From Lachnospiraceae bacterium (GTDB taxonomy: Bacteria > Bacillota > Clostridia > Lachnospirales > Lachnospiraceae), in NCBI GenBank assembly GCA_021200995.1, contig JAJQFS010000072.1, positions 1-34,213 of the forward strand: DNA of 34,213 nucleotides, given 5' to 3'. The position numbers were made by a program, and so were the translations under genes. Under the pieces are notes generated by a model. That model worked only from the letters and a program-made list of their open reading frames with translations. It made no database searches and was not told the DNA's origin. Positions 1 to 7,919 of this stretch are shown piece after piece; the first letter of the stretch is position 1, and each line of letters begins with the position of its first letter.

Positions 1-519
1 CTCCTTTGCGGTCGCGTGCGCGGTGTGGCCCTCCTGCCACAGGAATTCACGGCTGCGCAGGAAAGGACGGGTCTCCTTCTCCCAGCGGACGACGCTGCAC
101 CACTGGTTATACACCTTCGGCAGGTCTCTGTAGGAGTGAATGTCATTTTTATAAAAATCGCAGAACAATGTCTCTGAAGTCGGACGCACACAGAGCCGCT
201 CCTGCAGCGGCTGCAGGCCGCCATGAGTCACCCAGGCCACCTCGGGCGCGAAGCCCTCCACATGATCCTTTTCCTTATTTAATAAGCTTTCCGGAATAAA
301 CATGGGCATGTACACGTTCTCCACACCCACCGCTTTGAATCTCGCATCCAGCTGAGACTGGATCAGCTCCCAGATCGCGTAGCCCGCGGGCTTGATCGCC
401 ATGCAGCCCTTCGCCGAGGTGTATTCGATCAGCTCCGCCTTCTTGACGACGTCCGTGTACCACTGGGCAAAATCCTCCTCCATGGGCGTGATCGCTTCCA
501 CCATTTTTTTGTCAGCCAT
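1..519 (-). CDS. proS: Prolyl-tRNA synthetase, N-terminal part (runs off the window)
   Basis: Charges tRNA-Pro with proline in the cytosol. The first 173 codons are present and the gene continues past the left edge. The protein opens [17 protein letters not shown] and contains the class II synthetase motif 2 region ([15 protein letters not shown] followed by [10 protein letters not shown]), typical of the short, archaeal/eukaryote-like ProRS form that lacks the bacterial editing insertion and is common in Clostridia. The ATG at 519 is preceded by a strong AGGAGGAGGAA ribosome site. The T-box leader just upstream independently supports an aminoacyl-tRNA synthetase. Family identification is firm; the C-terminal half cannot be judged. 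Confidence 0.93.
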   Translation of the reverse strand, partial: MADKKMVEAITPMEEDFAQWYTDVVKKAELIEYTSAKGCMAIKPAGYAIWELIQSQLDARFKAVGVENVYMPMFIPESLLNKEKDHVEGFAPEVAWVTHGGLQPLQERLCVRPTSETLFCDFYKNDIHSYRDLPKVYNQWCSVVRWEKETRPFLRSREFLWQEGHTAHATAKE

Positions 520-849
520 TTTCTTTCCTCCTCCTGAAATATAAAGTACTGAAGTTGACGGCTCCACTCTTTCCGTTTCCGTCATCACCATCATCTGTCT
601 GTCCATCGATGGCATTTCACAACAAGTCAACGAAAGGGCGGCACACCGCTCCTCCCTTAAGGGACCGGAGACCGGCGGTACCACCCTTTTTTATGCTCTC
701 ACATACACTCTTTGCCGTTAACGCCGGCTTACGTTGCGCTTTCGCGAAAAGCTCCCCGGAGGGTTTCCGTCATCCGCGGCAGGAATTCGCACCACCCATT
801 CCCTCTCTGCAGCCCGATTTTACGTACTTGCCCGGTTCTTTGCTCACAT
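520..849 (-). promoter_or_regulatory. T-box riboswitch leader of proS
   Basis: The long untranslated leader contains the T-box core AGGGTGGTACCGC (positions 675-687, minus strand), in which UGGU would bind the tRNA acceptor end. AGGG and ACCG can pair with CGGT and CCCT just downstream (about 659-670) to form the antiterminator. Further upstream lies a stem I-like stretch with CAGAGAG and GGTGCGA elements (about 780-815). A GGAAACCCTCC segment at 758-768 holds CCC/CCT proline codons that could be the specifier, although ACC (Thr) also overlaps there. The competing hairpin around TCCCTTAAGGGA (near 655-666) has no clear poly-U tail, so whether control is by termination is unsettled. Known role of the family: sensing uncharged tRNA. 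Confidence 0.85.
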
Positions 850-855
850 GAGCAA

Positions 856-884
856 ATCCTAAAACATTTTGCAGTGTGTGTCAA
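856..884 (-). promoter_or_regulatory. Sigma-70 type promoter of the proS leader
   Basis: On the minus strand TTGACA (879-884) and TAGGAT (856-861) are separated by exactly 17 bp, placing the transcript start near 849, just upstream of the T-box stem I region. Confidence 0.8.
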
Positions 885-993
885 GCAGATTTTTCTGTTT
901 TTACAGTACAGCGGACGCTTTTGCGCATGTAAGGCACCCGAAGGGCGTCTCGAAGAGAAAGCGGCTGTGAATGGTAACGGCAACTATAAATTG

Positions 994-1788
994 CTAAATT
1001 TCTCCGTCAAGCAACCTGAATACTTCATTACGCGGCTTGACCGTCACCTTCAGTTCCTTCCCTGTTTCAGGATGCTGAAATGTCAGCATATCAGCGCACA
1101 GAGTCACAGACTTCACCTGCAGCTCGCGGCTGAGCGCCATGCTCTCTTCGTTTCCATATTTCAAGTCGCCCAGAAGCGGCATGCCGTGCGCCGCCATCTG
1201 GCAGCGGATCTGGCGAAAGCGGCCCGTTTCGAGTTCAACTCTTACCAGGGCGATTTGTCCCTGTACTTTTTGAAGGCGGTATGTCAATACCGCCTTCTGC
1301 GCGCCGCGCGATGCGACGGCGTCATATGCGCTCCTGCCTGACGGCTGTGCCGCCCGCTTTGCCCCATTTCGCTCTACGCCAACCATCTGGTCTGATTCCC
1401 TCTCCGCTGGCGGCCCTGTTACAATTCTGGCCTGACCGCCTTCCTTAAGCAGGAAATCAGTTAACTCCACCGGCTCATTCAGCCCGCAGTTTATTGCTTC
1501 CGGCAAATATACCACCGCGAGATAGCTTTTTTTCATCTGACCGCTCTGTAACTGCCGGGTAAGCTCTGCGGCGGTTTTTGAGTCTTTCGCCACCGCCAGC
1601 AGCCCCTCTACAGGCTGGTCCAGCCGGTGCGCCAGACCCAGATACGGTATCTTCGTGCCGTGGCTCAGGTAATTTTTCAGTTCACTGACCACATCCGCCT
1701 GACTGATTCTGGCGCTCTCGGTCGCCAGTCCGGCGGGTTTATAGACCACTAACAGCCGCTCGTCCTCATATACAATCTCCGTCCGCAT
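994..1788 (-). CDS. RluA-family pseudouridine synthase
   Basis: Converts uridine to pseudouridine in RNA (rRNA or tRNA). The 264-residue protein has the RluA catalytic motif HRLD at residues 54-57 with Asp57 as the expected nucleophile, and the C-terminal ETGRFRQIR substrate-binding motif of the family. After HRLD it has QPVEGLL instead of the usual xxTSGLL, and there is a low-complexity insertion around residues 120-165 rich in Arg/Ala/Gly. No N-terminal S4 domain is visible, so it belongs to the short single-domain group. It starts 3 bp after the response regulator stop, making it the last gene of an HK-RR-RluA operon. It ends with TAG. The RNA target is unknown. Confidence 0.88.
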   Translation of the reverse strand: MRTEIVYEDERLLVVYKPAGLATESARISQADVVSELKNYLSHGTKIPYLGLAHRLDQPVEGLLAVAKDSKTAAELTRQLQSGQMKKSYLAVVYLPEAINCGLNEPVELTDFLLKEGGQARIVTGPPAERESDQMVGVERNGAKRAAQPSGRSAYDAVASRGAQKAVLTYRLQKVQGQIALVRVELETGRFRQIRCQMAAHGMPLLGDLKYGNEESMALSRELQVKSVTLCADMLTFQHPETGKELKVTVKPRNEVFRLLDGEI

Positions 1789-1791
1789 ACA

Positions 1792-2481
1792 TCAGACCTT
1801 GAAGCGGTAGCCGACGCCCCAGATCGTCTCGATATACTGAGGTTTCGAGGTATCATGCTCAATCTTCTCACGGATCTTTTTGATATGCACAGTCACAGTC
1901 GCAATATCACCCACCGACTCCATATTCCAGATCTCACGGAAGAGTTCCTCCTTGGTATAAACGTGGTTCGGGTTCTCCGCCAGGAATGTCAGAAGATCAA
2001 ACTCTTTGGAAGTAAAGACCTTCTCCTCGCCGTCCACATAAACCCTGCGGGCCGTCTTATCGATGCGGATGCCGCGGATTTCCACGGTGTCATTTTCCTT
2101 GCTGTGGCTGCCGACCAGACGCTCGTAACGGGCCATGTGAGCCTTCACTCTCGCCACCAGCTCACTGGGGCTGAAGGGCTTGGTCATATAATCGTCGGCG
2201 CCCAGGCCCAGACCTCTGATCTTGTCGATATCGTCCTTTTTGGCGGAAACCATCAAGATCGGAATGTTTTTCTTTTCCCGGATGCTCTTGCAGACTTCAA
2301 AGCCGTCCATGCCGGGCAGCATCAGATCCAGCGCCACCAGATCAAAATCCTCTTTTAACGCCATGTCCAGGCCCACATCGCCGGCATTGGCAATGGCGAC
2401 CTCAAAACCGGAAAGCTCCAGATAATCCTTTTCCAGATCGGCGATTTCCACCTCATCCTCAATAATTAAAATTCTGCTCAT
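1792..2481 (-). CDS. OmpR/PhoB-family response regulator
   Basis: A 229-residue two-component response regulator. The receiver domain (about 1-120) has the acidic pair E8/D9, phospho-acceptor Asp52 in LDLMLPG and Lys101 in TKPFS. The winged-helix DNA-binding domain (about 130-229) ends with the usual ETIWGVGYRFKV. A good ribosome site (AGGAGGAAAGAAC) precedes the ATG at 2481. It lies 39 bp downstream of the sensor kinase and directly upstream of the pseudouridine synthase, so the pair should be co-transcribed. The signal and regulon cannot be told from sequence. Confidence 0.93.
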   Translation of the reverse strand: MSRILIIEDEVEIADLEKDYLELSGFEVAIANAGDVGLDMALKEDFDLVALDLMLPGMDGFEVCKSIREKKNIPILMVSAKKDDIDKIRGLGLGADDYMTKPFSPSELVARVKAHMARYERLVGSHSKENDTVEIRGIRIDKTARRVYVDGEEKVFTSKEFDLLTFLAENPNHVYTKEELFREIWNMESVGDIATVTVHIKKIREKIEHDTSKPQYIETIWGVGYRFKV

Positions 2482-2520
2482 GTTCTTTCCTCCTTATGAT
2501 CAGGACGGCGCTTTGGCGCT

Positions 2521-3693
2521 TTATGCCTGTCCTGTATATTTTCTTAATACAAAGTGCATACAGGTGCCCTCTCCCTCTTTGCTGGTGGCCCAGATATAGC
2601 CGCCGTGGTCCTGTATGATTTTTTTCACAATGGATAACCCTAAGCCGCTGCCGCCGGTGCTGGAGTTTCTCGAGGAGTCCGCCCGGTAGAATCTGTCAAA
2701 AATATTCTGCAGATCCTTCTGTGCGATGCCCTTACCGTTGTCCTCAATCTCCACGCGAATGGAGTCAACTTCATCGAGAATGCGGATGCTGATCTCCCCG
2801 TGTGGCTTGTCCATATATTTGACACTGTTGCTGACGATATTATTGACTACGCGCTTGATCTGCTCCGGGTCGGCGATGACCATGGTGTCGTCGGCCACCA
2901 GATTTTCATAATTTAAGGTGAAATTCTGGCTCTCCAGGTCCATGCCGATCTCTTCAATGCAGTCGGTGAAATAATCCCGCACCGCGATTTTCAGGAAATG
3001 ATAGGGGATGCGGTTATTATCCACGCTGGAATACATGGTCAGTTCATTGATCAGGCGGTCCATGTCGACAGCTTTATTGTAAATAATGCGAACGTAACGG
3101 TCGAGCTTCTCCGGGGTGTCCGCGACGCCGTCCATGATGCCCTCCACGTAGCCCTTGATGGAAGTAATGGGGGTTTTCAGATCGTGGGAAATGTTGCTGA
3201 TCAGTTCTTTATTCTGCTTTTCATTCTGCAGCTTTTCCTCGGAATTTTCCTTCAGTCTGAGGCGCATATCCTCGTAATTACGATACAAGTCGCTGATCTC
3301 GCCCTTGCCCATGGTCTCTAAGCGGTACTCGAAGTTGCCGTCCTTGATCTCCTGCATGGCTGTGTTCAGTTCATCGACCGGTTTCAGCACCCCTTTATAG
3401 ATCCAGAGAGAATAAACCACGCTGGTCAGGACCAGTATAATGACCATGGAGATAAACATAGTTCTCAGGAAGCTGAAGGATACCAGCTGTCTGTAATTCT
3501 CCAGGGCATCAGGCATTACCACAATGGCACCGTCTTCTTCATACTCCACCTCCGTGGAGATTTCCTGACGCACATCCACGATATTTCTTCTCAGGAAATA
3601 GCCTCCCACCAGCAGGAACGTGACTGATATAAGCACCAACGGTACCGCAACGATCACCACCAGCGTAACCATAATTCGAGTTTTCAGTTTCAT
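2521..3693 (-). CDS. Membrane sensor histidine kinase
   Basis: The 390-residue partner of the response regulator downstream. Two membrane segments (about 7-33 and 75-98) enclose a short, roughly 40-residue extracytoplasmic part, too small for a classic ligand domain. A HAMP linker (about 98-150), a dimerisation/phospho-acceptor helix with His170 in NISHDLKTP, and an ATPase domain with the N box (NNIVSNSVKY), DNGKGI and GGSGLGLSI follow. It is the first gene of an HK-RR-RluA operon, in contrast to the RR-HK order at 23.2-25.3 kb. A short input domain suggests membrane or envelope sensing, which is inference. Confidence 0.93.
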   Translation of the reverse strand: MKLKTRIMVTLVVIVAVPLVLISVTFLLVGGYFLRRNIVDVRQEISTEVEYEEDGAIVVMPDALENYRQLVSFSFLRTMFISMVIILVLTSVVYSLWIYKGVLKPVDELNTAMQEIKDGNFEYRLETMGKGEISDLYRNYEDMRLRLKENSEEKLQNEKQNKELISNISHDLKTPITSIKGYVEGIMDGVADTPEKLDRYVRIIYNKAVDMDRLINELTMYSSVDNNRIPYHFLKIAVRDYFTDCIEEIGMDLESQNFTLNYENLVADDTMVIADPEQIKRVVNNIVSNSVKYMDKPHGEISIRILDEVDSIRVEIEDNGKGIAQKDLQNIFDRFYRADSSRNSSTGGSGLGLSIVKKIIQDHGGYIWATSKEGEGTCMHFVLRKYTGQA

Positions 3694-3818
3694 ATTCGCA
3701 TTCGCCTCATAAGCTGCCGTCGACGTTTCCCTGGACGCCGTTCAGGAAATGGTGTACAAAACGACGTCATGTGCCGCGTTTTCCACGATATCATCACATC
3801 CGCCCGTTTGTCCTCTGT

Positions 3819-3847
3819 ATCATAGCATAATTTAAAGAGACTGACGA
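3819..3847 (-). promoter_or_regulatory. Possible promoter of the HK-RR-RluA operon
   Basis: On the minus strand TCGTCA (3842-3847) and TATGAT (3819-3824) are 17 bp apart, upstream of the kinase. The -35 is weak, so this is tentative. Confidence 0.4.
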
Positions 3848-3887
3848 AAGAAAATTGCGTGAAATATATAAAAAAATAATAAAGTAG

Positions 3888-3915
3888 TTGACATACTGAA
3901 ATTCTTTGTTATAAT
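3888..3915 (+). promoter_or_regulatory. Promoter of perR
   Basis: Consensus TTGACA (3888-3893) and TATAAT (3910-3915) with a 16-bp spacer, 34 bp upstream of the perR start codon. Confidence 0.85.
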
Positions 3916-3937
3916 AACAGTAACGATTACTATTATT
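3913..3937 (+). promoter_or_regulatory. Near-perfect 25-bp palindrome: probable PerR/Fur-type operator
   Basis: AATAACAGTAAC, a central G at 3925, then ATTACTATTATT. Apart from the central base, only two of the twelve arm pairs are mismatched. The site overlaps the -10 hexamer and the expected transcript start of the Fur-family gene, the classic position for autorepression. It is AT-rich like known PerR and Fur boxes but does not match the B. subtilis consensus exactly. Confidence 0.75.
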
Positions 3938-3948
3938 GAGGAGACGCA

Positions 3949-4341
3949 ATGACAGTCAGGCACAGCAGACAGCGGGAATGCATCAAAAGCTTCCTGATGA
4001 CCAGAAAAGATCATCCAACCGCCGATGTCGTGTACGCGCATGTGAGGGAACAGTTTCCCAACATCAGTCTTGGCACAGTTTACCGCAACCTCTCCCTCTT
4101 AAGCGACCTGGGAGAGATCCAGCGGATCAACGTGGGAGACGGCGTGGAACACTTCGACGTGGACACATCCACGCACTATCACATTGTGTGTACAAAGTGC
4201 GGCTGTGTGCAGGATATCCGGATGGCGGCGCCGCGGCTGCTGGAGCAGGCAAATAGTAATTATGAAGGCGTTGTCACAGGACAGACTATTTTATTTACAG
4301 GCACCTGCCCGGACTGTCTGAAGACTGCGCAGCCATCTTAA
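3949..4341 (+). CDS. perR: PerR-type peroxide-sensing repressor (Fur family)
   Basis: A 130-residue Fur-family regulator: N-terminal winged helix (about 1-70, with the TVYRNLSLL recognition region), then a metal/dimer domain. Two CxxC pairs (C81/C84 and C120/C123) form the structural zinc site. The residues expected for the PerR regulatory metal, H22, D70, H76, H78 and D89, have the same mutual spacing as H37, D85, H91, H93 and D104 of B. subtilis PerR. The last being Asp rather than Glu favours PerR over Fur. In the family, iron-catalysed histidine oxidation by peroxide releases DNA. The N terminus is shorter than B. subtilis PerR. A palindrome sits on its own promoter and a rubrerythrin gene follows. 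Confidence 0.88.
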   Translation: MTVRHSRQRECIKSFLMTRKDHPTADVVYAHVREQFPNISLGTVYRNLSLLSDLGEIQRINVGDGVEHFDVDTSTHYHIVCTKCGCVQDIRMAAPRLLEQANSNYEGVVTGQTILFTGTCPDCLKTAQPS

Positions 4342-4372
4342 AAGGCTCTGTCGGCTGAGACAGCCGCTTTTG
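4341..4372 (+). terminator. Possible weak terminator after perR
   Basis: A short imperfect hairpin (CTGTC 4348-4352 with GACAG 4359-4363, flanked by AAAG and CTTT) directly after the perR stop, followed by only four T. It may allow partial read-through into the rubrerythrin gene. Confidence 0.4.
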
Positions 4373-4454
4373 GATAAGCTGTTTTGGACAGGCAGGCGCC
4401 ATGTAACCCGTCAACATTTTTAATTTAATTTCAATGGAAGGAAAGGATTTTATT

Positions 4455-5039
4455 ATGAAGTATGTATGTCAGGTTTGTGGTTATGTTTACGAGGGAGACA
4501 ACCCTCCCGCTGAGTGCCCGGTTTGCCATGTAGGCCCGGACAAATTCAAGGCCGTTGAAGGCGAGATGACGCTTGCCGCCGAGCATGAGTACGGCATCTA
4601 TGACAAAAATGTGAAGAACAATCCCGATATCAGCGAGGAGGATAAAAAATACATCTTCGATCAGCTGAAGGCGAATTTCGAGGGCGAGTGCTCCGAGGTT
4701 GGCATGTATCTGTGCATGGCCCGCATCGCGCACCGCGAGGGTTATCCGGAGATCGGCCTGTACTGGGAGAAGGCGGCTTATGAGGAAGCCGAGCACGCTT
4801 CCAAGTTCGCGGAGCTTTTAGGTGAGGATTTAGAGCCCAACATGAAGGCCTCCACGAAGGAGAATCTGGCCTGGAGAGTTGAGTGCGAGTACGGCGCGAC
4901 CGCGGGTAAGGTGGAACTGGCCAAGTGCGCGAAAAAGAACAATCTGGACGCGATTCACGACACCGTGCATGAGATGGCCCGCGATGAGGCGAGACACGGC
5001 AAGGCGCTGGAGGGACTGCTGAAGAGATATTTCGGCTAA
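4455..5039 (+). CDS. Reverse rubrerythrin (rubredoxin domain first)
   Basis: A 194-residue non-haem iron protein that reduces peroxide (and possibly oxygen) in anaerobes. The rubredoxin-like domain is N-terminal, with C5xxC8 and C21xxC24 binding one iron. The four-helix di-iron domain follows, with ExxH motifs EEAEH and DEARH and further Glu ligands. This order is the reverse of classic rubrerythrin, hence the name. The start at ATG 4455 was chosen over 4434 because GGAAGGAAAGG lies at the proper distance before it and [12 protein letters not shown] is the canonical beginning. It follows perR, the expected regulator of such genes, but no second copy of the perR palindrome is seen in the 113-bp gap. 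Confidence 0.93.
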   Translation: MKYVCQVCGYVYEGDNPPAECPVCHVGPDKFKAVEGEMTLAAEHEYGIYDKNVKNNPDISEEDKKYIFDQLKANFEGECSEVGMYLCMARIAHREGYPEIGLYWEKAAYEEAEHASKFAELLGEDLEPNMKASTKENLAWRVECEYGATAGKVELAKCAKKNNLDAIHDTVHEMARDEARHGKALEGLLKRYFG

Positions 5040-5106
5040 GCAGGATTGTTGTGTTCTGAATGATTGCAGTCTGAATGATAGCAGTTTAAAAATCTCTGAC
5101 AGATGA

Positions 5107-5144
5107 GAGGACGGGTTTTAAAGGCCTGTCCTCTTTTTCTTTTC
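5107..5144 (+). terminator. Rho-independent terminator after the rubrerythrin gene
   Basis: GAGGACGGG (5107-5115) pairs with CCTGTCCTC (5125-5133) with one mismatch, then a T-rich tail TTTTTCTTTTC. Confidence 0.85.
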
Positions 5145-5262
5145 AAGAGGCAAATACGCGTTATGATTACACCAGATACATCCTGCGTGTACACATGGCT
5201 AAGAGCATGAATATCAGATTTTTTATATATAGTGATGTCTACGTCAGCGAACATATCCGTTT

Positions 5263-6132
5263 TCACTGATCCGGCCACCACTCAGGTGTGTTTTGCTGAA
5301 AGGTTGTCCTCTGAAATTCCCTGGGAGAGACGCCGGTGTATTTTTTGAAGCTTCTGCTGAAATAAAGCGGATCCTCATATCCCACAAGGGACGCGATTGT
5401 GGAAACAGTCATTGTATTGGCGGAGAGTAAAATCTTCGCCTTTTCCATGCGCAGCTCATTGAGAAAGCGCATGGGCGATGTGCCGGTGTACTGTTTAAAT
5501 GTATGAGAAAAGTAGCTTTCGCTGAAACGGCAGTAAGCGGCCATGGACGAAATCGTCCAGGTTTCCGCGTATTTCTGGTTCAGATGCATAATCAGCCGGT
5601 CGATGGAAAAGCTGTCCTGAGACGGCAGGGAGGATTGCCTGCAGGAGCGGTAAATCAGGGTAAACATTTTGTAGAGGCTGCTGACCACAATATCATTGAA
5701 CATCGGCTTTTTCAGCTGAAGCTCCGTGATGATATCCTGAAACAGAATCTTCACGGAGAGATTTTCTCCAATATAGGCGCTTTCGATCCGGTACCTGTCT
5801 AAAATGCGCTCGCAGTCAGAGCCAGTGAAATGAAGCCAGTATATCTCCGGATGGTCGTCGGCATAGTAGGAATAGACCTGTGGCTCATAGGGGCGAAAGA
5901 GCAGAATATTGCCGACGGAAACGGTTTTCCAGCTGCCGTTTAAAAAATAATGCCCGGCGCCCTTATAAATATAGATAATCTGATAATCCAGACGGCCCTC
6001 TGTCCGCTGCTGGGAATAATCCCTGGTTTTGAAGACCTGCCAGCCGCAGCAGTTTACGGACAGCGGCACCGTTGTGTCGGCATAGCCGATTACCCGTCTT
6101 TCATTTCTTAAATGTCCCGAAACATTGATCAT
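5263..6132 (-). CDS. AraC-family transcriptional regulator of the glycan operon
   Basis: A 289-residue regulator with an N-terminal cupin-like sugar-sensing half (about 25-130, including YIYKGAGHYFLNG) and two C-terminal helix-turn-helix units (about 190-285; YCRFSESYFSHTFKQYTG and SRSFKKYTGVSPREFQ). The start at ATG 6132 was chosen because AGGGAG precedes it; a longer reading from 6228 adds an unlikely Cys-rich N terminus. It is divergent from the sulfatase-transporter-galactosidase operon, whose promoter has a fair -10 but a poor -35. That arrangement is typical of AraC proteins that activate the adjacent operon when the imported sugar is bound. The effector is unknown. It ends with TGA. 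Confidence 0.92.
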   Translation of the reverse strand: MINVSGHLRNERRVIGYADTTVPLSVNCCGWQVFKTRDYSQQRTEGRLDYQIIYIYKGAGHYFLNGSWKTVSVGNILLFRPYEPQVYSYYADDHPEIYWLHFTGSDCERILDRYRIESAYIGENLSVKILFQDIITELQLKKPMFNDIVVSSLYKMFTLIYRSCRQSSLPSQDSFSIDRLIMHLNQKYAETWTISSMAAYCRFSESYFSHTFKQYTGTSPMRFLNELRMEKAKILLSANTMTVSTIASLVGYEDPLYFSRSFKKYTGVSPREFQRTTFQQNTPEWWPDQ

Positions 6133-6257
6133 AGTCTGTTTTCTCCCTACGAAAAATGATGATGTTGTTGTGATCCCCAAAGTCATAAATACGAATGCGC
6201 ACCCGCATGGCGTACCTTGTGTAAGCATTCGATTTCTGACTTTTGGTCCCTTGTATC

Positions 6258-6286
6258 ATCATACTGCATAAAAGCAGAATTGTCCA
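6258..6286 (-). promoter_or_regulatory. Promoter of the AraC-family gene
   Basis: On the minus strand TGGACA (6281-6286), a 17-bp spacer, and TATGAT (6258-6263). This leaves a leader of about 120 bp before the start codon. Confidence 0.6.
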
Positions 6287-6305
6287 TATAAAGAACACAG
6301 AATGA

Positions 6306-6335
6306 TATGGAACAGCCCCTTAAAAACGCTATACT
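6306..6335 (+). promoter_or_regulatory. Probable activator-dependent promoter of the glycan operon
   Basis: A -10-like TATACT at 6330-6335 lies 25 bp before the leader ORF. The position where a -35 would fall (about 6306-6311, TATGGA) is a poor match, consistent with dependence on the divergent AraC protein. The activator half-sites could not be identified. Confidence 0.45.
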
Positions 6336-6360
6336 TTGATTCAGAAGGAAGGAGAATAAA

Positions 6361-6411
6361 ATGAGAAAAACAACGAAAAATCACACAGAGAGGAGGTGGA
6401 ATACGGCATGA
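6361..6411 (+). CDS. 16-residue leader peptide upstream of and overlapping the sulfatase
   Basis: A short ORF, MRKTTKNHTERRWNTA, has its own excellent ribosome site (AAGGAAGGAG, 6 bp before ATG). Its TGA overlaps the sulfatase ATG as ATGA. The sulfatase ribosome site AGGAGG lies inside this ORF, encoding its Arg-Arg pair. Such an arrangement normally gives translational coupling or leader-peptide control. The peptide is basic and hydrophilic and shows no run of a single regulatory codon. No function is assigned; it might be only a coupling device. Confidence 0.6.
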   Translation: MRKTTKNHTERRWNTA

Positions 6412-7919
6412 AAAGGCAAATGGTATTTCTGATGACGGACACAACAAGAAAAGACATGTTGGGCTGTTACGGGAACCCTGAAATGAAAACCCCCAACCTG
6501 GATCGGCTGGCCGAGGAAGGAATCCGCTATGAAAACGCGTATACCTGTCAACCCGTCTGCGGCCCTGCCAGAAGCGCCATATTTACCGGCACCTTTCCCC
6601 ATACCAACGGGGTGACGGCCAACGGCGTCGCCATGGGCGCCAACGTGGAAACCATCGGCCAGCGGCTTGGCAGACATCACATTCCATGCGGATACATCGG
6701 GAAATGGCACCTGGACGGCTGGGATTATTTCGGGCTTGGGCTCTGTCCTGACGGCTGGAATGAAGATTACTGGTTTGATATGAAATGTTATCTTGACGAG
6801 CTGGAACCAGATGAACGGATACGTTCAAGAAATCCTGAAGAAGCTTACAGGGAAGGCTTTTCTGAATGCTTTACCTACGCTCACAGGTGTACGGACAGGG
6901 CCCTGCGGTTTATAGAAGAATTTCAGAATCAGGACTTTTTTCTGACGGTTTCTTATGATGAGCCTCACGGGCCTTCCCTGTGTCCGGCGCCATACCACAG
7001 TATGTACGAAGCGTTTCAGTTTCCTGACGGGCCACAGTATCGCGATGATCTGCAGAATAAACCCATGATGCAGCGTCTGTGGGCGGGTCAGAATCTCCAC
7101 GCGGATCCGGAAAAGCTTCGCAGGCCGTCCCCGCAGCTTGCCCTGTTTTTGGGATGCAATTCCTACGTGGACTATGAGATCGGGCGCGTCCTGGATAAAA
7201 TCAGGGAAACCATTCCGCAGGCCATGGTCATTTTCACATCAGACCACGGGGATATGCTGGGAGCGCACCGGCTGTTTTCCAAAAACGCCGCCGCATACAG
7301 AGAGGTAGCTAACATTCCGTTGCTGATTAAGGGCGGCGCGGCTCATCGGGTGGTTCATACGCTGGCCTCGCACATTGATCTGGCGCCGACAATCATGGAA
7401 TACTTCGGGCTGCCCATTCCAAAAATCATGGAAGGGCACAGCATGCTGGCGCAGATCAAAGATCCGGACATCCGGATCAACGACACCGTGTTTGTGGAAT
7501 TTACGCGGTATGAAGTGGATCACGATGGATTTGGCGGGCTGCAGCTGATGCGCGCTGTCATTGACGACCGATACAAGCTTGTGATTCATCTGCTGGACTC
7601 GGATGAGTTTTATGATTTAAAGGAAGATCCCCATGAGGTACATAATTGCATCGAGGATGACCGATACGCGGATATCCGATGTCACCTGCATGACCGGCTT
7701 CTGGCTCATATGAACGACACCAGAGATGAATTCAGAGGTTATCAGTGGCGCACGCGTCCCTGGCGGGAAGTCTTTGAACCGTCCTGGGAAAACGACGGCT
7801 GCACAAGGCAGCGTGAGAACGAGACGTATGAACCGAGGCAGCTGGATTACGATACCGGACTTCCCATGGGGAGCGCGGTTCGCACAAAAAGAAACGAAGG
7901 AGGTCGATGCAATGAGTAA
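6408..7919 (+). CDS. Type I sulfatase (formylglycine-dependent, Cys type)
   Basis: A 503-residue arylsulfatase-family hydrolase that removes sulfate esters from glycans. The signature CxPxRxxxxTG is perfect at C51-G-P-A-R55...T60-G61. Cys51 must be converted to formylglycine, in anaerobes by a radical-SAM maturase that is not in this window. The N-terminal TDTTR and the later TSDHGDMLGAH supply expected metal and sulfate ligands. There is no signal peptide, so it acts in the cytosol on imported, sulfated oligosaccharides. The start at ATG 6408 has AGGAGG 11 bp before it; a GTG at 6396 lies inside that site and is rejected. Its end overlaps the first permease by 8 bp. The exact sulfate position it cuts is unknown. 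Confidence 0.93.
   Translation: MKRQMVFLMTDTTRKDMLGCYGNPEMKTPNLDRLAEEGIRYENAYTCQPVCGPARSAIFTGTFPHTNGVTANGVAMGANVETIGQRLGRHHIPCGYIGKWHLDGWDYFGLGLCPDGWNEDYWFDMKCYLDELEPDERIRSRNPEEAYREGFSECFTYAHRCTDRALRFIEEFQNQDFFLTVSYDEPHGPSLCPAPYHSMYEAFQFPDGPQYRDDLQNKPMMQRLWAGQNLHADPEKLRRPSPQLALFLGCNSYVDYEIGRVLDKIRETIPQAMVIFTSDHGDMLGAHRLFSKNAAAYREVANIPLLIKGGAAHRVVHTLASHIDLAPTIMEYFGLPIPKIMEGHSMLAQIKDPDIRINDTVFVEFTRYEVDHDGFGGLQLMRAVIDDRYKLVIHLLDSDEFYDLKEDPHEVHNCIEDDRYADIRCHLHDRLLAHMNDTRDEFRGYQWRTRPWREVFEPSWENDGCTRQRENETYEPRQLDYDTGLPMGSAVRTKRNEGGRCNE

Noticed and set aside
712-1341. Plus-strand ORF of 209 codons opposite the pseudouridine synthase and proS leader
   Set aside because: No family resemblance, poor ribosome site, and it lies antisense to a T-box leader and a well-supported gene.
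1855-2358. Plus-strand ORF of 167 codons
   Set aside because: Antisense shadow of the response regulator; composition follows its codons.
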